DNA of 23,104 nucleotides from Frankiales bacterium. Lineage in GTDB: Bacteria > Actinomycetota > Actinomycetes > Mycobacteriales > SCTD01. Below, piece after piece: positions 7,337 through 14,693 of the stretch. Below the pieces are notes generated by a model that was not told the origin of the DNA, searched no databases, and saw only the letters and a list, made by a program, of their open reading frames with translations. Each line of letters starts with the position of its first letter. The first letter of the stretch is position 1. Where the stretch lies: the NCBI GenBank assembly GCA_025464795.1, contig JAODNB010000017.1, positions 1-23,104 on the forward strand. Direction: 5' to 3'. Both the position numbers and the translations under genes were made by a program.

Positions 7337-7699
7337 TCAGGCGGCGGGGGTGCTCGAGGAGGACGACTTCGAGGCCTTCGAGGCGCTTGAGGTGCCGGAG
7401 GAAGCGGACGAGGACGACGCCGCGGCGGGGGCGGCTGCCGGGGCCGGCGTGCTCGCGCCGTCGGTCTTGGCTGGGGTCGACCCCGCGTCGGGCTTGGCTG
7501 CCGGCTTGTCGGACGCGGGAGCGGACCGGCTGTCGGTCTTGTAGAAGCCCGAGCCCTTGAAGACCACTCCCACGGCGGAGAAGACCTTGCGGAGCTCGCC
7601 CCCGCAGCTCGGGCACTCCGTCAGGGACGGCTCGCTGAAGGACTGGACCGCCTCGAGCTGCTGCCCGCACGCCTTGCACGCGTACTGGTAGGTCGGCAC
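7337..7699 (-). CDS. FmdB-type zinc-ribbon protein, Ruc (Rv0991c)-like redox-regulated chaperone
   Basis: This 120-residue protein has an N-terminal zinc ribbon (YACKACG…CPSCGGELRKVF; four cysteines in two CxxC pairs, about residues 7–36). A conserved stretch VGVVFKGSGFYKTDSR follows, then a 60-residue Ser/Ala/Pro/Lys low-complexity tail. The layout matches the FmdB family and M. tuberculosis Rv0991c (Ruc), which from memory is an HrcA-regulated, oxidation-activated chaperone with a disordered tail. The CIRCE operator directly upstream supports that identity. The GTG at 7697–7699 has AGGAGG 7 nt upstream. An upstream ATG at 7741 would start inside the operator and is rejected. Chaperone activity is inferred from family and regulation. 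Confidence 0.88.
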   Translation of the reverse strand: MPTYQYACKACGQQLEAVQSFSEPSLTECPSCGGELRKVFSAVGVVFKGSGFYKTDSRSAPASDKPAAKPDAGSTPAKTDGASTPAPAAAPAAASSSSASSGTSSASKASKSSSSSTPAA

Positions 7700-7715
7700 G
7701 TCGGGTCCTCCTGGC

Positions 7716-7740
7716 TGGCACTCTTGCTGATCGAGTGCCA
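7716..7740 (-). promoter_or_regulatory. CIRCE element (HrcA operator)
   Basis: A perfect inverted repeat TGGCACTC–N9–GAGTGCCA matches the CIRCE consensus (TTAGCACTC–N9–GAGTGCTAA) in arm sequence and in the exact 9-nt spacer. It lies 17 nt before the GTG of the Ruc-like gene and just after a -10-like hexamer, where bound HrcA would block transcription at normal temperature. The hrcA gene itself is not in the window. Confidence 0.9.
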
Positions 7741-7770
7741 ATTGTGCGGTACGGCGTCCCGCGGGTGCAA
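7741..7770 (-). promoter_or_regulatory. candidate promoter of the Ruc-like gene
   Basis: On the minus strand TTGCAC (7765–7770) and CACAAT (7741–7746) are separated by 18 nt. The -10-like box abuts the CIRCE element, so the transcript would start within it, the usual layout for HrcA control. Each hexamer is an imperfect match to consensus. Confidence 0.5.
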
Positions 7771-7778
7771 ACGCGCGG

Positions 7779-9971
7779 CTACGTTCCGGCGATCCGATCG
7801 ACGAACAGCAGGCCGCTGGCGCGCATCTGGATGTTCACCACCCGGTTCGCCGGGACCGTGACCCAGACCAGGGTGGACATCGGCTGCGCGGGTGAGAAGG
7901 CCAGGGTGGCGAGGTCCGGCGTCGGCTGGCCGCTGCCGTAGACGGACGCGAGGCTCGTGCTGGCGCCGTTGGCGACGGTCACGCTGAGCAGCACGACGTG
8001 CCCGGCGTCCGCGACCGGCAGGGTGACGGAGGTCGAGCCGGTCGGTGCCGTGCTGAACAGCAGCCGGGAGGCGGTGTCCACCGTCAGGCGCTCCGGCGAG
8101 GCGGCCGTCACCCACCCGTCGATGCCGAGCTGCAGGGAGGTGGGTGTCGTCACGTTGACGCTGATGCTGTGGTCGGTGACCGGCACGAGCACCGAGTCGG
8201 CGACCAGGCCCTTGGCGCCGAACGACATCGAGTTGCCACTGGGCTGGGCTGAGCCGTGTGCCCAGGCCACGAGGTTGCCCTGCGCCGTCCCGCCGTAGGT
8301 GCGGACCTTCAGCTGGACGGCCGTGGCATCAGCGGGGACGAACGAGGGCAGCGCGTACGTCACCGTTCCGCTCACGCCCGTGGCGTTGACGAAGTGCGTG
8401 GACGGCTTCGTGGTCAGCCCGCCCGGCCCGGGATGGGTGTACCCGAGGAGGTTGATCTCGAGGGAGGTCGCTGCACCGTTGGACCGGATCTGGATCTGCC
8501 GACCGCGTCCGATCGGGACCACGGTGGAGGTCGACGTCGCCGAGTTCGGGACGTACCTCATGAGGTACACCGGCGGCAGGGTCCCTCCTGTCGGATAGGC
8601 CTGGACGTTCCCACCGCCGAACGAGGAGTAGGTCGTGAGTCCGAGCACGACGCCGGTGGCGTCCGCCGGCACGGACGCCGGCAGGTTCACGTCGAACTGG
8701 CCGTGCAGCCGGCCGTGGCAGTCGAGACCGATGCCCTCGCTGGTCGACAGGATCTTCTGCGCAGGCAGGGCGACGAGGCCGTCGCCTGAGGAGGTCGGCG
8801 CGGGCACCGGGGTCCCAGCGATCCCGACCGTCGTGGCACCGGACAGGCCGGTTCCGCGGGCGTTGGTGGCCTTGACGGTGTAGCTCGCCGACGTGTCGGT
8901 CAGGGTGCTGTCGGTGTAGGTCGGGCTCGTCACCGTCGCCAGCTTGCAGCCTCCGCGATAGACGTCGTAGGACGTCGCCCCGGCGGAGGCGTTCCAGCTG
9001 ATGGTGACGTTCTGACCGCTCGTGGACGACGTCACGCCGGTCGGTGCGAGCGGGGTGTTCGGTGCGCTGCCGAGGACGGAGTGCATCGCGTCGACGTAGG
9101 CTCCGTGCCCGCTCGAGCTCCGCCACTCCGCCGCGTTCTCCACGCCGGTGCCCTCGGACCACTCGTTCCAGGTGGTGGTCTCCTTCCACTGCACCTTCGC
9201 CGCCTTCATCGCCTTGAGGTCGGCGGTGAAGCGGGAGACCGAGCGGGACAGCTTGGGCTGCGCGTCGCGTTCCGCGTAGTAGCCGGGGGACACGGCGACG
9301 ACGCTCGACCCGATGGTGGTGCGCCCGGCGGCGGGCGCGTAGACGTACCAGCTCTGGGGTCCGGGGCGGCAGCCGGTGTAGCCCGGGAGCCAGTGCTGCA
9401 CGACGTAGAAGCGGTGGGCGGCGTCGGCCTGCGCCCAGCGCTGCTCCACCTCGCAGGTGTCGCCGGCCTGGTGGTAGACCCACAGGACCGGCTTCCCACC
9501 GATGCGCAGGTAGTTCTTGTCGGCGGAGTACCTGCTGTAGATCCAGTCGAGGTCCGTCTTGATCTGCGCGACCGTGGGGTTGCCGTGGTTCGGACCGCTC
9601 GCGCCCTCGAGCTCGTAGAACAGCGCCCATCGGAACGAGGTGCCGTCGGCTGCCCGCAGGGCGTTGCCGAAGACGGAGTCCTGGAAGCTGCCTCGCCCGA
9701 ACCAGGCGTACGTGGCTGCGTTCTGGCCGGCGTACTGCATGTCCGCGACCTGCTTGGCGATCACGTCCACGTCCCGGTAGTTCGCCTTGGCCGGGTGCAC
9801 GCGATACGCCGAGTCGGTGGCCACGGGGTAGAAGTTCGTGATGTGAATCGGGTACGTCGGCTGCCAGTCGGGAGTCGCCGCGGCAGCCGGCACGAGGGCG
9901 GGCCGCGTCGTCGTCGGGGCGCCGGGCAGGCACAGGCCGAGCAGCAGGAGCAGGAGCAGCAGACGGCGCAT
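7779..9971 (-). CDS. secreted GH99-like glycoside hydrolase with FN3 domain and three C-terminal repeats
   Basis: This is a 730-residue exported protein. Residues 1–33 are a signal peptide (MRR, nine leucine-rich residues, likely cut after Ala-rich AAAA). Residues 38–300 resemble the GH99/WbsX and GH71-like catalytic fold: HITNFYPV, RWALFYELEG, GKPVLWVYH, and TTTWNEWSEGTGVE (265–278), where the family keeps N-E-W-x-E-G-T. Residues 308–387 form an FN3 domain (PTGVTSS…ISWNASAGATSYDVYRGG). From about 398 to the end, three degenerate beta-rich units share VPADATGVVL-like strands and an L-x-I-x-G-Y/W end. The ATG has GAAGG 7 nt upstream. The gene is divergent from the VOC gene. A glycan target is likely but unknown. 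Confidence 0.82.
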   Translation of the reverse strand: MRRLLLLLLLLGLCLPGAPTTTRPALVPAAAATPDWQPTYPIHITNFYPVATDSAYRVHPAKANYRDVDVIAKQVADMQYAGQNAATYAWFGRGSFQDSVFGNALRAADGTSFRWALFYELEGASGPNHGNPTVAQIKTDLDWIYSRYSADKNYLRIGGKPVLWVYHQAGDTCEVEQRWAQADAAHRFYVVQHWLPGYTGCRPGPQSWYVYAPAAGRTTIGSSVVAVSPGYYAERDAQPKLSRSVSRFTADLKAMKAAKVQWKETTTWNEWSEGTGVENAAEWRSSSGHGAYVDAMHSVLGSAPNTPLAPTGVTSSTSGQNVTISWNASAGATSYDVYRGGCKLATVTSPTYTDSTLTDTSASYTVKATNARGTGLSGATTVGIAGTPVPAPTSSGDGLVALPAQKILSTSEGIGLDCHGRLHGQFDVNLPASVPADATGVVLGLTTYSSFGGGNVQAYPTGGTLPPVYLMRYVPNSATSTSTVVPIGRGRQIQIRSNGAATSLEINLLGYTHPGPGGLTTKPSTHFVNATGVSGTVTYALPSFVPADATAVQLKVRTYGGTAQGNLVAWAHGSAQPSGNSMSFGAKGLVADSVLVPVTDHSISVNVTTPTSLQLGIDGWVTAASPERLTVDTASRLLFSTAPTGSTSVTLPVADAGHVVLLSVTVANGASTSLASVYGSGQPTPDLATLAFSPAQPMSTLVWVTVPANRVVNIQMRASGLLFVDRIAGT

Positions 9972-9994
9972 GAGTAGGCCTTCGTCGGAAATGT

Positions 9995-10006
9995 TTGAAC
10001 GCTCAA
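9995..10006. promoter_or_regulatory. palindrome TTGAnnnnTCAA in the divergent promoter region
   Basis: TTGAACGCTCAA has 4-bp inverted arms and a 4-bp centre. Its left part, TTGAAC, could serve as a -35 for the VOC gene, with CACAGT (10018–10023) as a weak -10 at 17 nt spacing, so a bound repressor would occlude RNA polymerase. It lies 24 bp from the secreted-hydrolase start. A MarR-type regulator is a guess; the arms are short enough to occur by chance. Confidence 0.35.
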
Positions 10007-10054
10007 TGAAGTTGTGCCACAGTGAGACAGCAGCAACGACCTCAGGAGCACGAT

Positions 10055-10564
10055 ATGGCCATCCACCGCCTCAATCACGCAGTTCTCTACGTCCGGGACG
10101 TCGACGCCTCCGTCGCCTTCTACGGCGGTGTCCTCGGATTCCGGACGAAGCTGGCCATGCCGGGCGCCGCGTTCCTCCAGGCCCCCGGGTCGACCAACGA
10201 CCACGACCTGGGCCTGTTCCAGGTGGGCGGGAGCGCTCCGGCGCAGCAGGGCGTGGGCCTCTACCACCTGGCGTGGGAGGTGGAGACCCTCGACGACCTC
10301 GAGGAGCACATGGTGCTGCTGGCGAACGCCGGGGCGCTGGTCGGCATGAGCGACCACGGGACGACGAAGTCGCTCTACGCCAAGGACCCCGACGGCATCG
10401 AGTTCGAGGTCGTCTGGCTGATCCCGGCGCACCTGCTCACCGGGGACGAAGGCGCCGAGGACCCGCGACCGAAGCCGCTGGACCTCGCCAAGGAGAAGGC
10501 CCGGTACGGCGCCGGCACCCGGGGCGGCCTCGGCATCTCGGTCCCCGTGGGTGTAAGCCTGTAG
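10055..10564 (+). CDS. VOC superfamily (glyoxalase/extradiol dioxygenase-like) protein
   Basis: This 169-residue protein has paired beta-alpha-beta-beta-beta modules. The first begins IHRLNHAVLYVRDVDASVAFYGGVLGF with a likely metal His at about residue 8. The second starts YHLAWEVETLDDLEEH (metal His) and ends KDPDGIEFEVVW (metal Glu), the normal H-H-E divalent-metal site. The C-terminal 35 residues (RPKPLDLAKEKARYGAGTRGG) resemble tails of catechol-dioxygenase-like VOC proteins. I chose the ATG at 10055 because AGGAG lies 7 nt upstream; an earlier in-frame start at 10022 adds only unconserved residues. The DUF2855 gene follows 3 bp after its stop, so the two are an operon. The reaction is unknown; a role with aromatic or quinone-like compounds is possible. 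Confidence 0.85.
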   Translation: MAIHRLNHAVLYVRDVDASVAFYGGVLGFRTKLAMPGAAFLQAPGSTNDHDLGLFQVGGSAPAQQGVGLYHLAWEVETLDDLEEHMVLLANAGALVGMSDHGTTKSLYAKDPDGIEFEVVWLIPAHLLTGDEGAEDPRPKPLDLAKEKARYGAGTRGGLGISVPVGVSL

Positions 10565-10567
10565 CCC

Positions 10568-11629
10568 ATGGCCTGGGACCTGCTCGTCGACCGCTCAAAC
10601 CTCTCACGCACGTCGATCGTGGAGGTGCCGGAACCACAGGTGCCGGACGGGCAGGCCCTGCTCAAGGTCGACCGGGTGGGGATGACGGCGAACAACGTCA
10701 CCTACGCCGTCTTCGGCGACGCGATGCACTACTGGGACTTCTTCCCTGCGTCCGAGGGCTTCGGGCGGGTCCCGCTGTGGGGGTTCTGCGAGGTCGTCGA
10801 GTCACGCGCCGACGGCGTCCAGGAGGGCACCCGCCTGTACGGGTACCTCCCCACGTCCAGCCACCTGGTCGTGCAGCCGTCGAAGGTGGATGCCAAGGGC
10901 TTCCGTGACGCCAGCCCGCACCGGCAGCACCTGCCGTCCCCGTACAACGGGCTCACGACGACGACCGAAGACCCGGCTTACACGAAGCTGGACGAGGACC
11001 TCCAGGTGCTCTACCGGCCGTTGTTCATGACGTCGTTCATGCTCGCGGACTACCTGCAGGACAACAGGATGTTCGGTGCGGAGACGGCGATCCTGAGCAG
11101 TGCCTCGTCCAAGACGTCCTACGGCACCGCCTTCTTGCTCGAAGGGGTGCACCGGATAGGTCTCACGTCGGCGGGGAACCAGAAGTTCACCGAGTCCCTG
11201 GGCTGCTACGACCAGGTCCTCACCTACGACGAGGTGGGCGACCTCCCGACCGGGCCGTCCGTGTACGTCGACGTCGCCGGAAACGCCGGGCTCCGCAAGG
11301 CGGTCCACGAGCAGGTCGTGCCCGTCCACTCAGCCGTCGTCGGGGCTGCCCACCACACCGCGGAACCGAGCTTCGGCGGCGGCGAGGAGCTTCCCGGCGG
11401 CAAGCCGACCTTCTTCTTCGCCCCGGACCAGATGCGCAAGCGCTACGCCGACTGGGGTCCGGATGGGGTCGAGACGCGGCACGCGGCGGCGTGGGCGAGG
11501 TTCGTCCCGGTCGTGCGGGACTGGGTCGACGTCGTCCTCGGGGTCGGTCCAGAGGCGCTCCAGGCCGACTGGCTCGAGGCCCTCGCGGGCACGACCCCTC
11601 CTCGCATCGGCCACGTGATCCAGCTCTGA
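10568..11629 (+). CDS. DUF2855 family protein
   Basis: This 353-residue protein matches DUF2855 as I remember it. The N-terminal part, VPEPQVPDGQALLKVDRVGMTANNVTYA, resembles the GroES-like start of medium-chain dehydrogenases. YWDFFPA…GRVPLWGFCEVVES and YRPLFMTSFMLADYLQDN follow. The segment AILSSASSKTSYGTAFLL with later SAGNQKF and VYVDVAGNAGLRKAV mimics a nucleotide-binding Rossmann half. The usual GxGxxG loop is replaced by SSASSKTS. It is therefore a likely MDR-like oxidoreductase of unknown substrate. It sits 3 bp downstream of the VOC gene, apparently co-transcribed and perhaps acting on the same compound. It ends one base before the convergent carbonic anhydrase stop. Confidence 0.88.
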   Translation: MAWDLLVDRSNLSRTSIVEVPEPQVPDGQALLKVDRVGMTANNVTYAVFGDAMHYWDFFPASEGFGRVPLWGFCEVVESRADGVQEGTRLYGYLPTSSHLVVQPSKVDAKGFRDASPHRQHLPSPYNGLTTTTEDPAYTKLDEDLQVLYRPLFMTSFMLADYLQDNRMFGAETAILSSASSKTSYGTAFLLEGVHRIGLTSAGNQKFTESLGCYDQVLTYDEVGDLPTGPSVYVDVAGNAGLRKAVHEQVVPVHSAVVGAAHHTAEPSFGGGEELPGGKPTFFFAPDQMRKRYADWGPDGVETRHAAAWARFVPVVRDWVDVVLGVGPEALQADWLEALAGTTPPRIGHVIQL

Positions 11630-11630
11630 C

Positions 11631-12125
11631 TCAGAGGACCTCGCGCAGGCTGCCGGTCCGGACGTCGTAGAGGAAGCCGCCGACCTCGATGCCCGTGGGC
11701 AGGTAGGGGGAGCTCCGGACCTTCTGGACGTCCCGCGCCAGCGTTGCGAGCTGGTCGTCCATGGTGTGGAACTCCAGCGAGCGGGTGTCGATGCCGCTCG
11801 ACTCCTGGATCGTCTCGTGGACCTGCTCGTCCGTGGCGGAGGCCATCTTGCACTCGGTGTGCTCCACGACGAGGACCCGCTTGACCCCGAGCAGGTGCGT
11901 CGCGAGGACCATCGTGCGCAGCACGTCCTCGGTGACGCGGCCGCCCGCGTTCCGGATGATCTTGGCGTCGCCCTTCTTCAGGCCGAGCATCGCCAGCGGG
12001 TCGATCCGCGAGTCCATGCAGGTGATGACGGCCAGGCCCGCGGCGGCCTGGCCCGGCCTGCCGTCGTCCACGAAGGTCGTCGCGTAGGCGGCGTTGGCGG
12101 CAAGCACGTCGTCGAAGGCACCCAT
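11631..12125 (-). CDS. beta-class carbonic anhydrase
   Basis: This 164-residue enzyme interconverts CO2 and bicarbonate. Zinc ligands are visible: C36 in ITCMDSR with the Asp-Arg pair (D38, R40), and H89/C92 in VVEHTEC. RNAGGRVTEDVLRTMVLATHLLG between them is the standard core. GFLYDVRTGSLREVL closes the protein as in the Rv1284-type small beta-carbonic anhydrases. The ATG is 2 bp past the cyclo-ligase stop, with GAUG-like bases as a weak ribosome site, so it is probably translated from the cyclo-ligase transcript. It is convergent with the DUF2855 gene; only one base separates the two stop codons. Confidence 0.94.
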   Translation of the reverse strand: MGAFDDVLAANAAYATTFVDDGRPGQAAAGLAVITCMDSRIDPLAMLGLKKGDAKIIRNAGGRVTEDVLRTMVLATHLLGVKRVLVVEHTECKMASATDEQVHETIQESSGIDTRSLEFHTMDDQLATLARDVQKVRSSPYLPTGIEVGGFLYDVRTGSLREVL

Positions 12126-12127
12126 GG

Positions 12128-12649
12128 CTACATCTTCGCGGGCAGGGTCACGACCCCGAGCGCGGGGGTCACCACAGCGCGGACCGGGACGTCATGCGGT
12201 TCTGCCGGGAGCGTGTCCACCAGCTCCCCGTCGCACAGGACCGCCACGGTGAACCCCGAGCAGCGCGCCAGCGCGCGGTCGTAGCAGCCGCGTCCCTTGC
12301 CCAGCCGCGTGCCCTGACGGTCGACCAGCAGCGCCGGCGTGATGACGAGGTCGCACGTCGAGATCGCCTCGACCCCGAGGCGAGGTCCGACCGGCTCGGT
12401 GAGCCCGAAGCCCGCGGGTCCGACGCCGTCGTCGTAGAGCGCCCAGTCGAGGTCCCCGTCGGGGAGCACGACCGGCAGCAGCCACCCCGGCTGCGGTGGC
12501 AGCCCGGGCTCGGACTCCAACGGGACGTACGACGCGACCCGCGTGGCGCTCGCGATCAGCGGCCCGAGCAGGTGACCGTACTCGTGCGACGGTGGATCGG
12601 CTGCGCGCTTGGACTGGGCCGTTCGGCGGAGCGCCTGCTTGCTGTCCAT
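12128..12649 (-). CDS. 5-formyltetrahydrofolate cyclo-ligase
   Basis: This 173-residue ATP-dependent enzyme converts 5-formyl-THF to 5,10-methenyl-THF. An N-terminal helix, SKQALRRTAQSKRA, carries conserved basic residues. VASYVPLESEPGL is the substrate strand. TPALLVDRQGTRLGKGRGCYDRAL (about 104–127) is the hallmark GxGxGxYDR-type phosphate and ATP loop. The open frame continues far upstream, antisense to the diguanylate cyclase, but only this part is family-like, so the ATG at 12647–12649 is the start. It has no ribosome site; CATCCT 6 nt upstream is a poor -10. It is divergent from the cyclase with 42 bp between starts. In M. tuberculosis the same gene (Rv0992c) also lies divergent next to galU. 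Confidence 0.93.
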   Translation of the reverse strand: MDSKQALRRTAQSKRAADPPSHEYGHLLGPLIASATRVASYVPLESEPGLPPQPGWLLPVVLPDGDLDWALYDDGVGPAGFGLTEPVGPRLGVEAISTCDLVITPALLVDRQGTRLGKGRGCYDRALARCSGFTVAVLCDGELVDTLPAEPHDVPVRAVVTPALGVVTLPAKM

Positions 12650-12691
12650 CGTGGGAGGATGGCAGGGCTGTCGGCATGAGGGGACAAGAGG

Positions 12692-14671
12692 GTGACGTTG
12701 CGCTGGCGGTTGACCATCGCCTTCGTGCTCGTCGTGCTCGTGCCCCTGCTGCTCGGCCTGGTGCTGGCGTCGCGGGCCTTCCCTGATGCCGTGCAAGCGC
12801 GCCAGAAGACGGGGGTCGTCTCGAGCACCCGCCTGGTCGGTGCCGTCCTCCAGGACTACTGCGACCGGGCCAAGACCGCCGCGGAAGCCGCTGGTCGTGC
12901 GGCGACGACAACGGGACCTGCCGGCGCCCGTGCCGCCGCCGGCTCTCTCGTCGCCCGAGGCCTCGCTGACGGGATCCGCGTCGTCACCGGCGCCGACGGG
13001 GCCACCGGGGCGGTCGTGGCCAAGGCCGGTCGCGTCCCGGTTCAGCCCGAGGACTGCGGCGGCGAGCCCTCGACGGGTGCGGCCGGTCCGTACCTCAGCG
13101 CGGTCGTCGTGCTCACCACCGCCAACGGCCGCGCCGCCGGCTCGGCCGTCGCGACCTTCGACGTCAGCGGTCGCCTGCTCACGCGACTGCAGCAGGCGAT
13201 CGGCGAGGGCGACGTCGTCCTGGTCGGGAGCACCGGTCGGGTGGTCGCCGGCACGAAGCGCTTCCGCCCGCAGGTCATCCGTGACTCCTTCAGCGATCCG
13301 CCGGGTACCCGCCTCTACGGGCTCGTCAGCTCCTACCTCCCGTCGGCACGAGGTCAGGCGTACGGGGTCGTCGTCCTGCAGCCGGCGGCCCAGGGTCCAG
13401 GGCTGCTGGTGGACGCCGGCGCGGTGGTCGTGGTCGCCGTGCTGCTCGCAGTCGGCATCGCCGTCATCTCTGCGCGCGCGACGACGCAGCCTCTCGAGGA
13501 GCTCGGCGAGGCCGCCGCCCGCATCGCCAGCGGCGACCTGTCGACCGTCATCGAGGTGCGCTCGAAGGACGAGGTCGGTCGGCTGGCGGGGGCGTTCAAC
13601 GCCATGACGGAGGACCTGCGCGGCTACGTCGGCCAGCTCGAGGCCAGCCGTGACGAGCTCCAGGCGGGCTTGGCCCGGCTCGGTGACACGCTGTCCAGCA
13701 CCCACGACCTCGACCGCATCCTGCACGTCGTGCTCGAGTCGGCCATGGCCTCGACCCGGGCCAGCGGCGGGATGGTGCTGCTCCTCACCCCCAGTAGGGA
13801 CGAGCTGGTCCTGGCTGCCAGTCGCGGGGTCGACGTGCCGCTGGACCTCCGCCTCTCCGTCGGTGAGGGCGTGTCCGGCCAGGTCGCGCTCTCCGGTGAT
13901 CCGGTCCGCGGTCGGGTCGGGCACGGTCCGGGTGAGCTTCGACCTGCCGAGGGCGAGCCGGTGGAGACGTCGCTCATCGCCGTGCCCCTGAAGTCGTCGG
14001 GCACCGTCATCGGAGTCCTCGACCTGTTCGGCTCCGTCCTGCCGGCGGGCTTCGACGACAACGACCTCGCGACCATCCGCACGTTCGCCAGCCAGGCCAC
14101 CGTCGCCGTCGACAACGTCCTCCTGCACGAGGAGGCGCAGCGGCTGTCGATCACCGACGGCCTGACGGGCCTGTGGAACTACCGCTACTTCACGATGACC
14201 GTCAGCAAGGAGATCGAACGAGCTGCGCGCTTCGCCCGTCCGCTTGCTCTGCTCATGCTCGACCTCGACCACTTCAAGGACGTCAACGACACCTTCGGGC
14301 ACCAGCGCGGCGACGCTGTCCTGGTGGAGCTGGCCGGGCGCATTCGGGGCGAGGTGCGTGACGTCGACACCGTGGCTCGCTACGGCGGGGAGGAGATCGT
14401 CGTCATCCTGCCCGAGACGGACGAGGCCGGAGCGGTGCAGCTCGCCGAGCGCATCTGCCATGCCGTCAGCCGCAAGCCCTTCGGTGAGCCGGGGGTGCCC
14501 CCGGTCCACCTCACGGTCTCCGCCGGAGCTGCGGTCTTCCCCGCGCACGGCCTGGCGGCCAGCGTGCTGCTCGCGCGCGCCGACGAAGCGCTCTACGCGG
14601 CGAAGCGCTCCGGGCGCAACACCTGGCGCCTGTCCGACGGGGTCGCCGCAGCGACGCACCTTCCCGACTGA
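12692..14671 (+). CDS. membrane diguanylate cyclase (TM–sensor–TM–HAMP–GAF–GGDEF)
   Basis: This 659-residue sensor is expected to make cyclic di-GMP. TM1 is residues 7–27, followed by about 210 extracytoplasmic residues with no domain I recognise. TM2 is 240–262 and HAMP about 262–316 (TTQPLEELGEAAARIASGDLSTVIEVRSKDEVGRLAGAFN). The GAF domain is about 335–485 (GEGVSGQVALSG, VETSLIAVPL, ATIRTFASQATVAVDNVLL). GGDEF starts at ITDGLTGLWNYRYF (487). The active-site loop is RYGGEEI (563–569), with Glu in place of Asp as allowed, and RDVD (556–559) is an intact inhibitory I-site. Metal-binding LDLDHFKDVND is present. The GTG start has GGGG about 8 nt upstream. There is no EAL domain. Confidence 0.93.
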   Translation: MTLRWRLTIAFVLVVLVPLLLGLVLASRAFPDAVQARQKTGVVSSTRLVGAVLQDYCDRAKTAAEAAGRAATTTGPAGARAAAGSLVARGLADGIRVVTGADGATGAVVAKAGRVPVQPEDCGGEPSTGAAGPYLSAVVVLTTANGRAAGSAVATFDVSGRLLTRLQQAIGEGDVVLVGSTGRVVAGTKRFRPQVIRDSFSDPPGTRLYGLVSSYLPSARGQAYGVVVLQPAAQGPGLLVDAGAVVVVAVLLAVGIAVISARATTQPLEELGEAAARIASGDLSTVIEVRSKDEVGRLAGAFNAMTEDLRGYVGQLEASRDELQAGLARLGDTLSSTHDLDRILHVVLESAMASTRASGGMVLLLTPSRDELVLAASRGVDVPLDLRLSVGEGVSGQVALSGDPVRGRVGHGPGELRPAEGEPVETSLIAVPLKSSGTVIGVLDLFGSVLPAGFDDNDLATIRTFASQATVAVDNVLLHEEAQRLSITDGLTGLWNYRYFTMTVSKEIERAARFARPLALLMLDLDHFKDVNDTFGHQRGDAVLVELAGRIRGEVRDVDTVARYGGEEIVVILPETDEAGAVQLAERICHAVSRKPFGEPGVPPVHLTVSAGAAVFPAHGLAASVLLARADEALYAAKRSGRNTWRLSDGVAAATHLPD

Positions 14672-14681
14672 GGCCTGTCGA

Positions 14682-14687
14682 TAGGGT
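14682..14687 (+). promoter_or_regulatory. candidate -10 element for galU (leaderless)
   Basis: TAGGGT ends 6 nt before the galU ATG in the 22-bp gap after the diguanylate cyclase. No ribosome binding site is present, so a leaderless galU mRNA is likely. Confidence 0.5.
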
Positions 14688-14693
14688 TCGGGC

